From Clostridia bacterium (GTDB lineage: Bacteria > Bacillota > Clostridia > Christensenellales > Christensenellaceae), in contig JAFRTU010000016.1 of assembly GCA_017439085.1 (NCBI GenBank), forward strand, positions 1-64,000: 64,000 bases of DNA, in the 5' to 3' direction. Each line of letters begins with the position of its first letter. The first letter of the stretch is position 1. The position numbers and the translations under genes are program-made. The notes under the pieces were generated by a model. That model searched no databases. It was not told where the DNA came from and was given only the letters and a program-made list of their open reading frames with translations. Below, piece by piece: positions 9,029 to 17,207 of the stretch.

Positions 9029-9649
9029 TCATTTTCGGCATAAGGTTAGAGGTACTTTATCCCCGTCCGTGATCAGGATGGGCGTCGTTTCCTCCTCAGA
9101 ATATACGGAACATATGAGCGTCCCGTCCCCGGTATTAGCATAAAAAGTGCGGAGAAACGGGAGATATTCCGATATGTCCCTTCTTTTTCTGTCCTTCCCA
9201 GTCGCCTTGAAAATGGCCTCGAGACCGGTCCAGTACATGCAGAGGAATCTTCTCTTTTCATTATCATCAGTGATGGAGCGGTATGTTTCCCTTGCATCTT
9301 TATATAGTACCCTCTCGGCCATCCTGTCGGTGAACCTCTCGGAGACGAACTCGATATCTATTCCGACTTTTTCCGCGTCTGATACTATGGCTGCAGCATG
9401 GTTGCCGGTATGTGAGAGCGATATCTCAAGTCCCTCCACCGACCACTTATATCCTTTTCTTGAAATGGGATACGAACTCATATCCCTTCCCGTGGAATCG
9501 GATATCAGCTGTTCAAGGAGCTTCCAGACATGGAAAGACTCTTCCCTCCTTTTAGGGTGTCTGCTCGATGCGATATATCTTTCCCTCTCCTCCGGATAAA
9601 CCTTTCCGTCTGTCTCAAAAGGGAACCTTCTCACATATGCTCTTACCAC
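9029..9649 (-). CDS. Sfp-type 4'-phosphopantetheinyl transferase
   Basis: A 206-residue protein with the Sfp-family core: SLSHTGNHAAAI, then the Mg-binding VGIDIE, and the later WTGLEAIFKATG. These enzymes transfer the phosphopantetheine arm of CoA to acyl or peptidyl carrier proteins. The usual W-x-x-K-E-A motif has Leu in place of the first Lys, while the Glu and the downstream Lys are kept, so activity is likely but not certain. Initiation is at GTG (9649). An in-frame TAA stands immediately upstream and no in-frame ATG is near. GGAGGA precedes it by about 11 nt. No carrier protein or synthase is nearby. A TATAAT at 9692-9687 may be its -10 box. Confidence 0.85.
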   Translation of the reverse strand: MVRAYVRRFPFETDGKVYPEERERYIASSRHPKRREESFHVWKLLEQLISDSTGRDMSSYPISRKGYKWSVEGLEISLSHTGNHAAAIVSDAEKVGIDIEFVSERFTDRMAERVLYKDARETYRSITDDNEKRRFLCMYWTGLEAIFKATGKDRKRRDISEYLPFLRTFYANTGDGTLICSVYSEEETTPILITDGDKVPLTLCRK

Positions 9650-9775
9650 TTACGTGTCCGTCCTCCATGCTCCTTAAAGTTACCTTATTATATCCTCTGC
9701 CCCGGAAAACTTACATATTCAATATATTATATTTTTATTAACATTGACTGCTCCGGTGATACCTCATTTCTTCCG

Positions 9776-9784
9776 TGTTATAAT
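9776..9784 (+). promoter_or_regulatory. Extended -10 promoter of the penicillin-binding protein
   Basis: TGTTATAAT fits the extended -10 consensus TG-N-TATAAT and leaves a 5' leader of about 30 nt. No clear -35 box is seen, which is common for extended -10 promoters. Confidence 0.6.
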
Positions 9785-9820
9785 AATGTATCGAATAATA
9801 TCTCTTTTTCCGGAGGTAGC

Positions 9821-12715
9821 ATGGACAAGGATAACAGCAAGACCGTAAAGAAGGTACCGGCAAAGAAGCCGGAAAAGAACTCTACCGTGAGATTCGATCC
9901 TTTGAAGGTACTGAATAAGAAGAATAAGAACGATAAGGAAGAACCGAAGAAGGAAAAGAAGAATTCCTCCAGGATCTTCAAGAGATATGACCATAATGCC
10001 CCGTTCTTCATAGGGAGCATACTCACCGTTGCCAAGATCATAGGACTGTGTCTCGTGATCATTGCATTTGCCGGAGTCGGTGCCGTTTACGGTGTCGCAC
10101 AGGCATACCTCGAGACCACTCCTGAGCTCGACCTCGTCGAGATCGGAGCCAACGACCTTACATCTTATATATATGACAGCAAGGGAGCTCTCATAACCAC
10201 CTATGCGGGAGTCGAGAACAGAGACTACGCTACGCTGGACGAGATACCCCTTGATCTTCAGCATGCCGTCGTCGCCATCGAGGACATCAGGTTCTATTCC
10301 CATAAGGGCATAGACATCAAGGGAATGCTGAGCGCATTCATCGGCAACCTTTCATCCAACTCCGTCTCCGGAGGAAGCACCATAACCCAGCAGCTCATAA
10401 AGAACAAGCTGCTCACAAACGAGAAATCCTATAAGAGGAAGATCCAGGAGATGAGCCTCGCCATGCAGCTCGAGAAGGTCTATACGAAGGACCAGATCCT
10501 GGAGGCCTACCTCAACACGATACCGCTCGGCGGAATGAACTACGGAGTCAAGGCAGCTGCCCTCGACTATTTCGGAAAGACCCTTGACCAGCTGACATTA
10601 AGAGAGACCGCATGCCTTGCGGGCATAACCCAGTTCCCCTATTCGTATAACCCGAGGACCGCCATGTACAGGACCAAAAACATGAAGACTCTGAACAAGA
10701 GGATCGACAGGGTGCTCACGAAGATGTATGAGAACAACTTCATCTCGAAGGAACAGCTGGAAGCCGCATTAAAAGACGACATAAAAGTGCTCGAGTACTC
10801 CATCGTCTCAGACCTCTATGACTATCCTCACTTCGTGGAATATTCGATATACGACGTCATAACCCATCTTTTGAGGATGAGGGATCTTGAGGACACCACT
10901 GCGAACAGGAAGGCCGTATCCAATGAGCTCCGTACCTCCGGATATCACATCTATACGACCATAGATCCTGCCATGCAGGAACTCGTTCAGAAGACTCTTT
11001 CGGAGGCTACCTACCCGAAGCTCTCTGCAAAGAACACGGTCATCATAGACCCTGCCGGAAACGAGATACCGCAGCCCCAGGCTGCAGCGGTAGTTCTGGA
11101 ACAGAGCACCGGACAGCTTAAGGCCATCGTCGGAGGAAGATATGCACCCACCACGATGCAGTCCTTCAACAGAGCATACCAGTCGAGGATGCCTGTCGGC
11201 TCCTCCATCAAGCCCCTCGCGGTCTACGGACCTGCTTTCGACAAGGGATACGGACTTGGCTCCATAATCGAGAACATTCCTGCGAAGATCCCCGGATGGG
11301 GCACCGCGGCAGGACATCCTACGACTTCAGTCGGTACATACGGTCCGACAACGATAAGAAAAGGTATCGTGAGTTCATTAAACATCGTTGCCGCAAGGAC
11401 CCTCATGACGAGAGTCGGCATCGACACATCGTATAACTACCTCGTGAACCTCGGAGTCTCTACCGAGAAGCTGAACGCGGACGGTGTCGGACTTGCTCTC
11501 GGTTCCTCAGGTATCACCGTAATCGAGATGGCAGGCGGCTACGGCTGCATCGCAAACGGCGGAGAATACAGAGAGCCGCTCTCCTTCACCAAAGTCATCG
11601 ACAGCTCCGGCAAAGTAATCATGGATGCCGATGAGGTCAGGATAGTAAAACAGGTATACAAGCCGTCTTCGGCATTCATGCTCGTGGAAGCACTCACAAA
11701 CGCAGTCCAGAGCGGTACAGGCTGGAGAGCAAAGATAAAGGGAATGACCACCTGCGGAAAGACAGGTACGGTCGCAAACAACAGAGGTACCTTCTTTGCA
11801 GGATTCACTCCTTATTATGTGAGCACGATCTGGGTCGGACACGACGGATTCCAGGTCCTTCCCCACTCCTATGGCGGAGACACCGCAGCTCCTATTTGGA
11901 AGACATACATGAGCGCACTGCATGAAGGTCTCACGGACAAGAAGGTCCTTGAAGGAACAGCAGCAAGCTATGGCGTCGTCAAGAAGAGCGTATGCGCCGT
12001 ATCGGGACTCAAGCCTCATGCAGGTTGCCCTACCGTTTCCGATTACTTCCCGAAGGACGGCGGACCAAAGGAATCCTGCAATATGCACGCAAGTGCTCAG
12101 ATCTGTACTGTAAGCGGAGGTATCGCAGGTATCTACTGCCCGCCTGAATGCGTAAAGACAGGCTCTGGAGTTGTTATTCCTCCTGATTCACCTTATGCGG
12201 AGCTCAGCAATGCGGAACTGAAATCCATATTCCCGAACTACATAAGAACAGCAAAGAACACTGAACAGGTCATCTGCCCGTTCCATACATATGAATGGGC
12301 ATGCATGAGGGACAACATTAATGCAGCAAAGAACGAGGCAGCCCCGACACTCAATAAGGCGAAGGAGTTCCTTGAGAAGTATAAGGCAAAGCTGAAAGCC
12401 GATCAGATCACGAGTCTCACGAATGCGATAAACGCCATGCAGCATGAGATCAATAATACTGATGCTACTCTCGATTCCGTTCATAATGCGCACAACAGCC
12501 TTTCAAAGTTGCTCGCAACCCTCGAGACGTATATCAAGAACCTGCCTCCTGACCCGCCTCCCGGTGGTGGGGATGATCCTCCAGGCGGCGGAGACGATCC
12601 CGGTGGTGGAGATAACCCAGGCGGCGGTGACAACCCAGGCGGCGGAGATGATCCGGGTGGCGGTGACAACCCAGGCGGTGACGATCCGGGAACCCAGACA
12701 GGTCAGGATGGATGA
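9821..12715 (+). CDS. Class A penicillin-binding protein (PBP1A-like)
   Basis: A 964-residue bifunctional peptidoglycan synthase. There is a Lys-rich cytosolic tail (1-60), one membrane anchor (about 62-92), a GT51 glycosyltransferase domain with EDIRFYSHKG (Glu154) and GGSTITQQLIKN, then a transpeptidase domain with SSIK (Ser461-Lys464), SLN (519-521) and KTGT (647-650). All catalytic motifs are present. After the catalytic core comes a helical stretch and, from about 907, a tail of GGGDDP/GGGDNP repeats that probably spans or binds the wall. The start is the ATG at 9821, which has CGGAGG at good spacing; the open frame extends upstream without one. It is transcribed divergently from the phosphopantetheinyl transferase. 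Confidence 0.96.
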   Translation: MDKDNSKTVKKVPAKKPEKNSTVRFDPLKVLNKKNKNDKEEPKKEKKNSSRIFKRYDHNAPFFIGSILTVAKIIGLCLVIIAFAGVGAVYGVAQAYLETTPELDLVEIGANDLTSYIYDSKGALITTYAGVENRDYATLDEIPLDLQHAVVAIEDIRFYSHKGIDIKGMLSAFIGNLSSNSVSGGSTITQQLIKNKLLTNEKSYKRKIQEMSLAMQLEKVYTKDQILEAYLNTIPLGGMNYGVKAAALDYFGKTLDQLTLRETACLAGITQFPYSYNPRTAMYRTKNMKTLNKRIDRVLTKMYENNFISKEQLEAALKDDIKVLEYSIVSDLYDYPHFVEYSIYDVITHLLRMRDLEDTTANRKAVSNELRTSGYHIYTTIDPAMQELVQKTLSEATYPKLSAKNTVIIDPAGNEIPQPQAAAVVLEQSTGQLKAIVGGRYAPTTMQSFNRAYQSRMPVGSSIKPLAVYGPAFDKGYGLGSIIENIPAKIPGWGTAAGHPTTSVGTYGPTTIRKGIVSSLNIVAARTLMTRVGIDTSYNYLVNLGVSTEKLNADGVGLALGSSGITVIEMAGGYGCIANGGEYREPLSFTKVIDSSGKVIMDADEVRIVKQVYKPSSAFMLVEALTNAVQSGTGWRAKIKGMTTCGKTGTVANNRGTFFAGFTPYYVSTIWVGHDGFQVLPHSYGGDTAAPIWKTYMSALHEGLTDKKVLEGTAASYGVVKKSVCAVSGLKPHAGCPTVSDYFPKDGGPKESCNMHASAQICTVSGGIAGIYCPPECVKTGSGVVIPPDSPYAELSNAELKSIFPNYIRTAKNTEQVICPFHTYEWACMRDNINAAKNEAAPTLNKAKEFLEKYKAKLKADQITSLTNAINAMQHEINNTDATLDSVHNAHNSLSKLLATLETYIKNLPPDPPPGGGDDPPGGGDDPGGGDNPGGGDNPGGGDDPGGGDNPGGDDPGTQTGQDG
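12540..12690 (+). repeat. In-gene Gly/Asp/Pro/Asn repeat tract of the PBP tail
   Basis: Degenerate 15- to 18-base units encode GGGDDP, GGGDNP and PGGG repeats. Such tracts are prone to slip, which matters because a second open frame takes over right after the stop codon (see findings). Confidence 0.85.
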
Positions 12716-12802
12716 CGAAGGCGGAAAGCCTAAGGGCGTCAGTAGCCCCATTGAAAATAACGATACGGGAACGATCCCGAAGAACCGTAACAAAGCAAAA
12801 CC

Positions 12803-12831
12803 AAAAGAGACCTCATAATGAGGTCTCTTTT
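12803..12831. terminator. Bidirectional terminator between the PBP and S41-like genes
   Basis: AAAAGAGACCTCA (12803-12815) pairs perfectly with TGAGGTCTCTTTT (12819-12831), with a run of T on both strands. It separates two convergent genes. Confidence 0.93.
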
Positions 12832-12847
12832 CATGTTCTCTTTTCCA

Positions 12848-14029
12848 TTAAGCTATCGTTTCGAGTATCTCCAGAACTTCCTTCTTTCCTAGCATATGCC
12901 CGTACTGTGAGAGATCCGCTTCCCTGTCAGGAGTCAGTCCCACATCGTTTATCACCTGGTTTCCTCCTCCGAGATACGTTCCCGTAACAAGCCTCAGCAT
13001 GCTCCCTGATGAAGGGATCTTGTAGAGGGAGGTGATGACCGTCCTTCCTGACGTCGTCGTTCCGGCTATCCTGGCACCGGCGTTGCTCTTGAGCGCATAT
13101 GCGAAGAGCTCTGCCATTTCCGAGGTGCCTCCGTCCACCAGCACTGTGATCTTTCCCTCGAAGGTGACTCCCTCGGTAGCCGAATAGTAGATGCCTTCCG
13201 CTCCTTTCGATTCAACGCTTGCGAAGGTGACGTTCTCTATGAAGAGATCGGCGCAGGCGATCGTCTTTTCTATATCGCCCTTCCGTACGTTCCTGAGGTC
13301 TATCACCAGGTTCTTCACCCTTGCCTTCTGAAGATCGTCCACAGCTGCTATGAACTCTTCGTCAGCCTTGTTCGAGAACTCTGTCACCCTTATGTAGCCC
13401 GTATCCTCTGAGACGGTCAGATATTCGACTGTCCTTATCTCCTTGTCCGTCCTCACTACCGTGAGGGTCATGACCTCATCCCCCCTCTCGAGAGTCACCT
13501 CATAGGTGGTACCTTCGAGGCCCTTCATGTAGCTCTTTATGAGGTCGAAGCTCACCGCCTTGACGCTGAGATCGTCCACCAGTATTATCCTGTCTCCTTC
13601 GAGTATCCCCGCCTCGTATGCCGAAGTCCCTTCAAAGACCTTCTCCACGAGTATATAGTCCTTGTCCTCCTTAAGGAGCATCCCTGACGTGATGTCGGAA
13701 TATCCGACGCTGGTGTCGTAGTAAAGATTGAACAGCTCCTCCGAATAATATGAGGAATATCCGTCGGAGAGCTCTCTCACCATTCCGTAGCTTGCTCCCT
13801 CGCGAAGTATCTTCTCGAAGTCTATATCCTTATAGTAATACTCGCCTATGAGTTTCTTAATGTTCCTAAGCTCATATATGTCAAGGATCTCATCGTAGGA
13901 GTCGGCTTTTATGTATATCTCTCCTTTGTCTACCTTGTCGAGCACTATCTTCCTCGTTAAAAGGATCGAAACGGCTCCAGTCACGAGGACAGCGGCTATC
14001 AGAAGTATTATCCATCTCTTGTTGTTCAT
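12848..14029 (-). CDS. S41 (C-terminal processing) peptidase-like protein, predicted inactive
   Basis: A 393-residue membrane-anchored protein: a hydrophobic N-terminal anchor (about 6-25), a PDZ-like segment (GTSAYEAGILEGDRIILVDD) and an S41 core. In active CtpA/Prc enzymes the Ser is the middle Ser of SASASE and the Lys is in FGKG, 25 residues later. Here the aligned block is GGTSEMAELFAYAL, which puts Glu304 at the Ser position. The aligned GTTTSGRTV puts Arg329 at the Lys position, with exactly the canonical 25-residue spacing. Both catalytic residues are therefore replaced while the fold appears kept. It may be a scaffold or sensor at the membrane. The neighbouring Ser303 could be argued as a nucleophile, but it is out of register. 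Confidence 0.85.
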   Translation of the reverse strand: MNNKRWIILLIAAVLVTGAVSILLTRKIVLDKVDKGEIYIKADSYDEILDIYELRNIKKLIGEYYYKDIDFEKILREGASYGMVRELSDGYSSYYSEELFNLYYDTSVGYSDITSGMLLKEDKDYILVEKVFEGTSAYEAGILEGDRIILVDDLSVKAVSFDLIKSYMKGLEGTTYEVTLERGDEVMTLTVVRTDKEIRTVEYLTVSEDTGYIRVTEFSNKADEEFIAAVDDLQKARVKNLVIDLRNVRKGDIEKTIACADLFIENVTFASVESKGAEGIYYSATEGVTFEGKITVLVDGGTSEMAELFAYALKSNAGARIAGTTTSGRTVITSLYKIPSSGSMLRLVTGTYLGGGNQVINDVGLTPDREADLSQYGHMLGKKEVLEILETIA

Positions 14030-14604
14030 ATGTCTTCCTCTGCTATGAATCTCCTGAGCTTCCTAAGGTCCTCAAGATAAACTTCCTTGAGCTCAGGATT
14101 ATAGATTATGCTGGCGGGATGATAAAGAGGATATATCTGTCCGTTATGGAAGCGTATCACCTTCCCGTGTACGGCTCCGACAGTATACTTCTCTCCGGCT
14201 ATAGCCTTAAGGGCGGTATTCCCGAGAGTCACTATGAGCTTCGGTGAAAGAAGTCTTAGTTCCCTGTATAGAAAGGGCTTGCACCACTCCGTCTCCTTCT
14301 GGTTCGGAGCCCTGTTCGCCCTCTGCCCGCTCACACCTATCCTGTAGGGCCTGAACTTCACGACGTTGGTGATGTATAGATCCTCCCTGTTGAGCCCCGT
14401 GTATTCGAGGAATTCGTCCAGGTTCTTTCCGGCCTTCCCTACGAAGGGCTTCAGCTGCTTTACCTCCTCGGCTCCGGGAGCCTCTCCAACCATGACTATC
14501 CTGGGGCTGGTATTCCCGTCTCCCGTCACCATGGGCTCGGTCATCCCCTGTTCGGTCAGGAATTCCCTCTGTTCCCTGTACAGCAGGTCCAGTTCTTCCA
14601 TCAT
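14026..14604 (-). CDS. Uracil-DNA glycosylase superfamily protein without Fe-S cysteines
   Basis: A 192-residue protein with the UDG-superfamily motif A GEAPGAEE (Gly40-Glu47), the central YITNVVKFRP and LIVTLGNTAL strands, and the motif B HPAS (His162). This resembles family 4/5 UDGs, which remove uracil from DNA. Those enzymes carry four Cys ligands for a 4Fe-4S cluster. Here the only Cys is in TEWCKP, so no cluster can form by the usual ligands. It overlaps the start of the S41-like gene by ATGA, which implies translational coupling. AGGAGG precedes the start; two adjacent ATG codons leave the exact first residue open. Confidence 0.85.
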   Translation of the reverse strand: MMEELDLLYREQREFLTEQGMTEPMVTGDGNTSPRIVMVGEAPGAEEVKQLKPFVGKAGKNLDEFLEYTGLNREDLYITNVVKFRPYRIGVSGQRANRAPNQKETEWCKPFLYRELRLLSPKLIVTLGNTALKAIAGEKYTVGAVHGKVIRFHNGQIYPLYHPASIIYNPELKEVYLEDLRKLRRFIAEEDI

Positions 14605-14611
14605 ATCCTCC

Positions 14612-14642
14612 TAAAAAATAAAGAATACTGACCGTATTCTTT
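14612..14642 (-). terminator. Terminator after recR
   Basis: AAAGAATAC (14620-14628) pairs with GTATTCTTT (14634-14642) and, on the minus strand, is followed by TATTTTTTAG. It lies between recR and the UDG-like gene. Confidence 0.85.
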
Positions 14643-14652
14643 ATCTGCCTTC

Positions 14653-15249
14653 TCAGTATGGTCTTCTTGCCTCTATGGACCTTATCAGGGTCTCATCTCC
14701 GGCATTCTGGAGCTCTCCTCCGATCGGCACGCCGTGTGCTATCCTGGTCACGGTGACTTCGTACTTCTCCAGCTGTTTTGCAATGTAGATCGCTGTAGAT
14801 TCGCCCTTTACGTCGGCATTTGTGGCAAGTATCACTTCCTTTATGCCTCCGTCCTCTATCCTCTTATACAGAGATGCGAGATTGAGCTCATCCGGTCCTA
14901 TCCCTTCAAAGGGTGACAGTTCACCCTGCAGTACATGGTAAACTCCCCTGTACTCGTGGCCCCTCTCTATTGCCATGACGTCCTTCACGTCCCTCACGAC
15001 GCAGACGGTGGAATGGTCTCTCCTGTCATCATCGCATATGGAGCAGATCTCCCTGTCGGTGAGGTTACCGCAGACGGGGCAGTGCCTTACTGCAAGCCTT
15101 GCGGTATACATGTCCTGAGCGAACTGCTTCACTTCTTCGGGGTCCATCTCGATCAGATGATACGCAAGATTCCTTGCGCTCTTCGGACCTATGCCCGGTA
15201 GCTTTGAGAACCACTCCTGAAGTATGTTCATCGATTCGATGCTGTACAT
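14653..15249 (-). CDS. recR: Recombination protein RecR
   Basis: A 198-residue protein of normal RecR length. It has the helix-hairpin-helix region LPGIGPKSARNLAYHL, the four-Cys zinc motif CPVCG...CSIC near residues 57-73, the Toprim domain (STVCVVRDVKDVMAIE) and the C-terminal Walker-B-like segment TRIAHGVPIGGELQ. RecR works with RecO/RecF to load RecA at gaps. The gene follows ybaB by three bases in the widely conserved dnaX-ybaB-recR order. Confidence 0.98.
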   Translation of the reverse strand: MYSIESMNILQEWFSKLPGIGPKSARNLAYHLIEMDPEEVKQFAQDMYTARLAVRHCPVCGNLTDREICSICDDDRRDHSTVCVVRDVKDVMAIERGHEYRGVYHVLQGELSPFEGIGPDELNLASLYKRIEDGGIKEVILATNADVKGESTAIYIAKQLEKYEVTVTRIAHGVPIGGELQNAGDETLIRSIEARRPY

Positions 15250-15252
15250 GAA

Positions 15253-15597
15253 TTAAAACAATCCTCCGAGGCTGAGTCCGCCTGTGACCTTGCTCATCTG
15301 CTCCTCAGCATATTTGTCAGCATTCCTCATGGCCTCGTTGACAGCAGCGAGTATGAGGTCCTGGAGCATCTCCACGTCCTCGGGATCAACGATCTCGGGA
15401 GCTATGGTTATCTCCTTCAGTTCCTTCTTGCCGGTAACGACGGCTTTTACCATACCGCCGCCGGAGGTAGCCTCTATCTCGGCTTCGGCAAGCTCGTTCT
15501 GTACACGCTCTATGTTCTGCTGCATCCTCTGGGCCTGCTGCATCATGCTGGCCATATTGCCTCCGCCACCCATGGGGAATCCGTTCCTCTTTGCCAT
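15253..15597 (-). CDS. ybaB: YbaB/EbfC nucleoid-associated protein
   Basis: A 114-residue member of the YbaB/EbfC family, small dimeric DNA-binding proteins. Visible features are the MMQQAQRMQQNIERVQNEL coiled helix, the GGGMVKAVVTGKKELKEI strand pair and the C-terminal helix ending near a Gly-rich tail. It sits between dnaX and recR, as in most bacteria. Confidence 0.97.
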   Translation of the reverse strand: MAKRNGFPMGGGGNMASMMQQAQRMQQNIERVQNELAEAEIEATSGGGMVKAVVTGKKELKEITIAPEIVDPEDVEMLQDLILAAVNEAMRNADKYAEEQMSKVTGGLSLGGLF

Positions 15598-15622
15598 TAT
15601 TCGTTCTCCTGCCTTAAAAAGT

Positions 15623-17137
15623 CTAGTCTATTATAACAATTTCATCCGTAGGGGACAACTTCTCCTCATTTGCTGAAGAGATCGTGATGAGTTTGTGTCT
15701 CCCGAACTTCTGATCCATCTCCCTGTTCAGATCGTCTGCCTTGAGGCTCAGGAAATTCCTGAACATAGGATTGTCGCATCTGACTGCTATCTGGGAGGAA
15801 TCCTCCCTGATGAGCTCCAGTCTGCTGAAGAAAGGAGCATAGCTCTTGTCCTTCTTTATGAGCTCCTTCGTGAGATATGTGAAGAATTCCCCTTCCCTGC
15901 CTGCGTCCTCAGACACTTCCTGTGCGGGGGATCCCTTTTTGTTCTGCGGTCTCTTCTCCTGCCTGACCGGGATCTCTTCTGCCGTTTCCGGTGCTGCCTT
16001 TAACCCGTTCCTCTCGAGCTCGGAGATCTTCTTCTCGAGTCTTCTTATCGTCTCTATGAGTCCTCCCGACAGGGCCTTCTCGTCATTCATCGGGATCATG
16101 GTCTTGAGAACGGCTCCCTCAAGCACCGCATCCGGCCTTGAGACATACCTCATCTTCGACTGGGCATCCGAGATTATGTCCATGGACCTTATGAGTCTCT
16201 CCTTTGAGAACTCATCCTTATACCCGCTCCAGGCATTCTCCTCTCCCGTGACCACGGAGACCAGTATCTTTTCCAGTATGTCGGTAAGCTGCACCGCAAG
16301 AGGCCCGCTCTCTATACCTGAGGCCAGTATCTCTCTAAGTTTCAGTATGGAGCCCCTCTCATCATAACGGGAATAGCAGTCCATGAATCCTCTGAGGGCT
16401 ATGTTGCTAGCACGTCCAAGCACGGAAGCCACTATATCGGAATCTATGTTGACCCCGAAGGCACAGCATTTCTCGAGCATGGTGAGAGCATCTCTCATCG
16501 CTCCTTCAGAAGCGTCGGCTATGTCCCAAAGAGCATCATCATCGGCAGTCATGCCGGTGGTCCTGAGCACTTCCTTCATCCTCTCTATGACGAGTTTCCT
16601 GTCTATGAACTTGAAATCGAAGCGCAGGCATCTTGAGAGCACGGTCTTCGGCACGGCATCGAGCTCGGTCGTTGCGAGTATGAAGACCACATGTTCAGGA
16701 GGTTCCTCGATGGTCTTCAGAAGAGCATTGAAAGCAGGTCCGGTGAGCATATGGACCTCGTCTATGATATATACCTTGTATCTTCCCCTGGTAGGCAGGA
16801 GCCCTGCCTTGTCCCTTATGTCCCTCGCATTATCGACTCCGTTGTTCGAAGCGGCATCCATCTCTATGATGTCTATCATGCTGTCGTTTAATGCGGCGAT
16901 GCAGTTCTGACATTTGAGGCAGGGCTCGCCGTTCTCCGGGTTCTCGCAGTTAAGAGCAGCCGCGAATATCTTTGCGGTACTGGTCTTTCCCGTGCCTCTC
17001 GGTCCCGAGAAGATGTATGCGTGGGCGGGTTCGTTCTGGATTATCTGGTTCCTGAGTATCCTCGTAATGAGCTCCTGACCCTTAAGGTCTCCGAAGCGTC
17101 TCGGACGGAACTGTCTGTAAAGTGCTTTGTATGCCAT
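15623..17137 (-). CDS. dnaX: DNA polymerase III subunit gamma/tau
   Basis: A 504-residue clamp-loader ATPase. The start is placed at MAYKALYRQFRP (17137), with GGAAGAAG before it; the open frame begins 17 codons earlier without a ribosome site. Motifs are the Walker A GPRGTGKT (about 45-52), a Cys cluster for zinc (NCENPENGEPCLKCQNC), Walker B DEVHML and the sensor SRC. The C-terminal third is the tau-like region that contacts polymerase, shorter than in E. coli tau. No slippery A-tract for gamma production is evident. It heads dnaX-ybaB-recR. Confidence 0.97.
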   Translation of the reverse strand: MAYKALYRQFRPRRFGDLKGQELITRILRNQIIQNEPAHAYIFSGPRGTGKTSTAKIFAAALNCENPENGEPCLKCQNCIAALNDSMIDIIEMDAASNNGVDNARDIRDKAGLLPTRGRYKVYIIDEVHMLTGPAFNALLKTIEEPPEHVVFILATTELDAVPKTVLSRCLRFDFKFIDRKLVIERMKEVLRTTGMTADDDALWDIADASEGAMRDALTMLEKCCAFGVNIDSDIVASVLGRASNIALRGFMDCYSRYDERGSILKLREILASGIESGPLAVQLTDILEKILVSVVTGEENAWSGYKDEFSKERLIRSMDIISDAQSKMRYVSRPDAVLEGAVLKTMIPMNDEKALSGGLIETIRRLEKKISELERNGLKAAPETAEEIPVRQEKRPQNKKGSPAQEVSEDAGREGEFFTYLTKELIKKDKSYAPFFSRLELIREDSSQIAVRCDNPMFRNFLSLKADDLNREMDQKFGRHKLITISSANEEKLSPTDEIVIID

Positions 17138-17150
17138 GTCTTCTTCCGAT

Positions 17151-17188
17151 AAAAAAATGCTCCCATATATTATACAATACGGGAGCAT
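17151..17188 (-). terminator. Terminator after degV
   Basis: ATGCTCCCATAT (17157-17168) pairs with ATACGGGAGCAT (17177-17188) with one G-U. It is followed on the minus strand by seven T. It lies just upstream of dnaX; a TATAAT in its loop could serve dnaX as a -10 box, but no good -35 is seen. Confidence 0.85.
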
Positions 17189-17207
17189 CTTTTAAGAATG
17201 ATAAAAA

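Noticed and set aside
9530..9820. A 97-codon N-terminal extension of the penicillin-binding protein
   Set aside because: It overlaps the divergent transferase gene and the promoter. The ATG at 9821 has CGGAGG and gives the normal Lys-rich cytosolic tail.
12481..12669. A Pro/Ser repeat open frame on the minus strand, and a CRISPR-like look of the tract
   Set aside because: The periodicity is that of the PBP glycine-rich codons on the plus strand. Units are contiguous and lack unique spacers.
12709..12818. A separate small gene starting at ATG 12709
   Set aside because: It has no ribosome site of its own. It is better explained as an alternative tail frame of the PBP and is listed as a finding instead.
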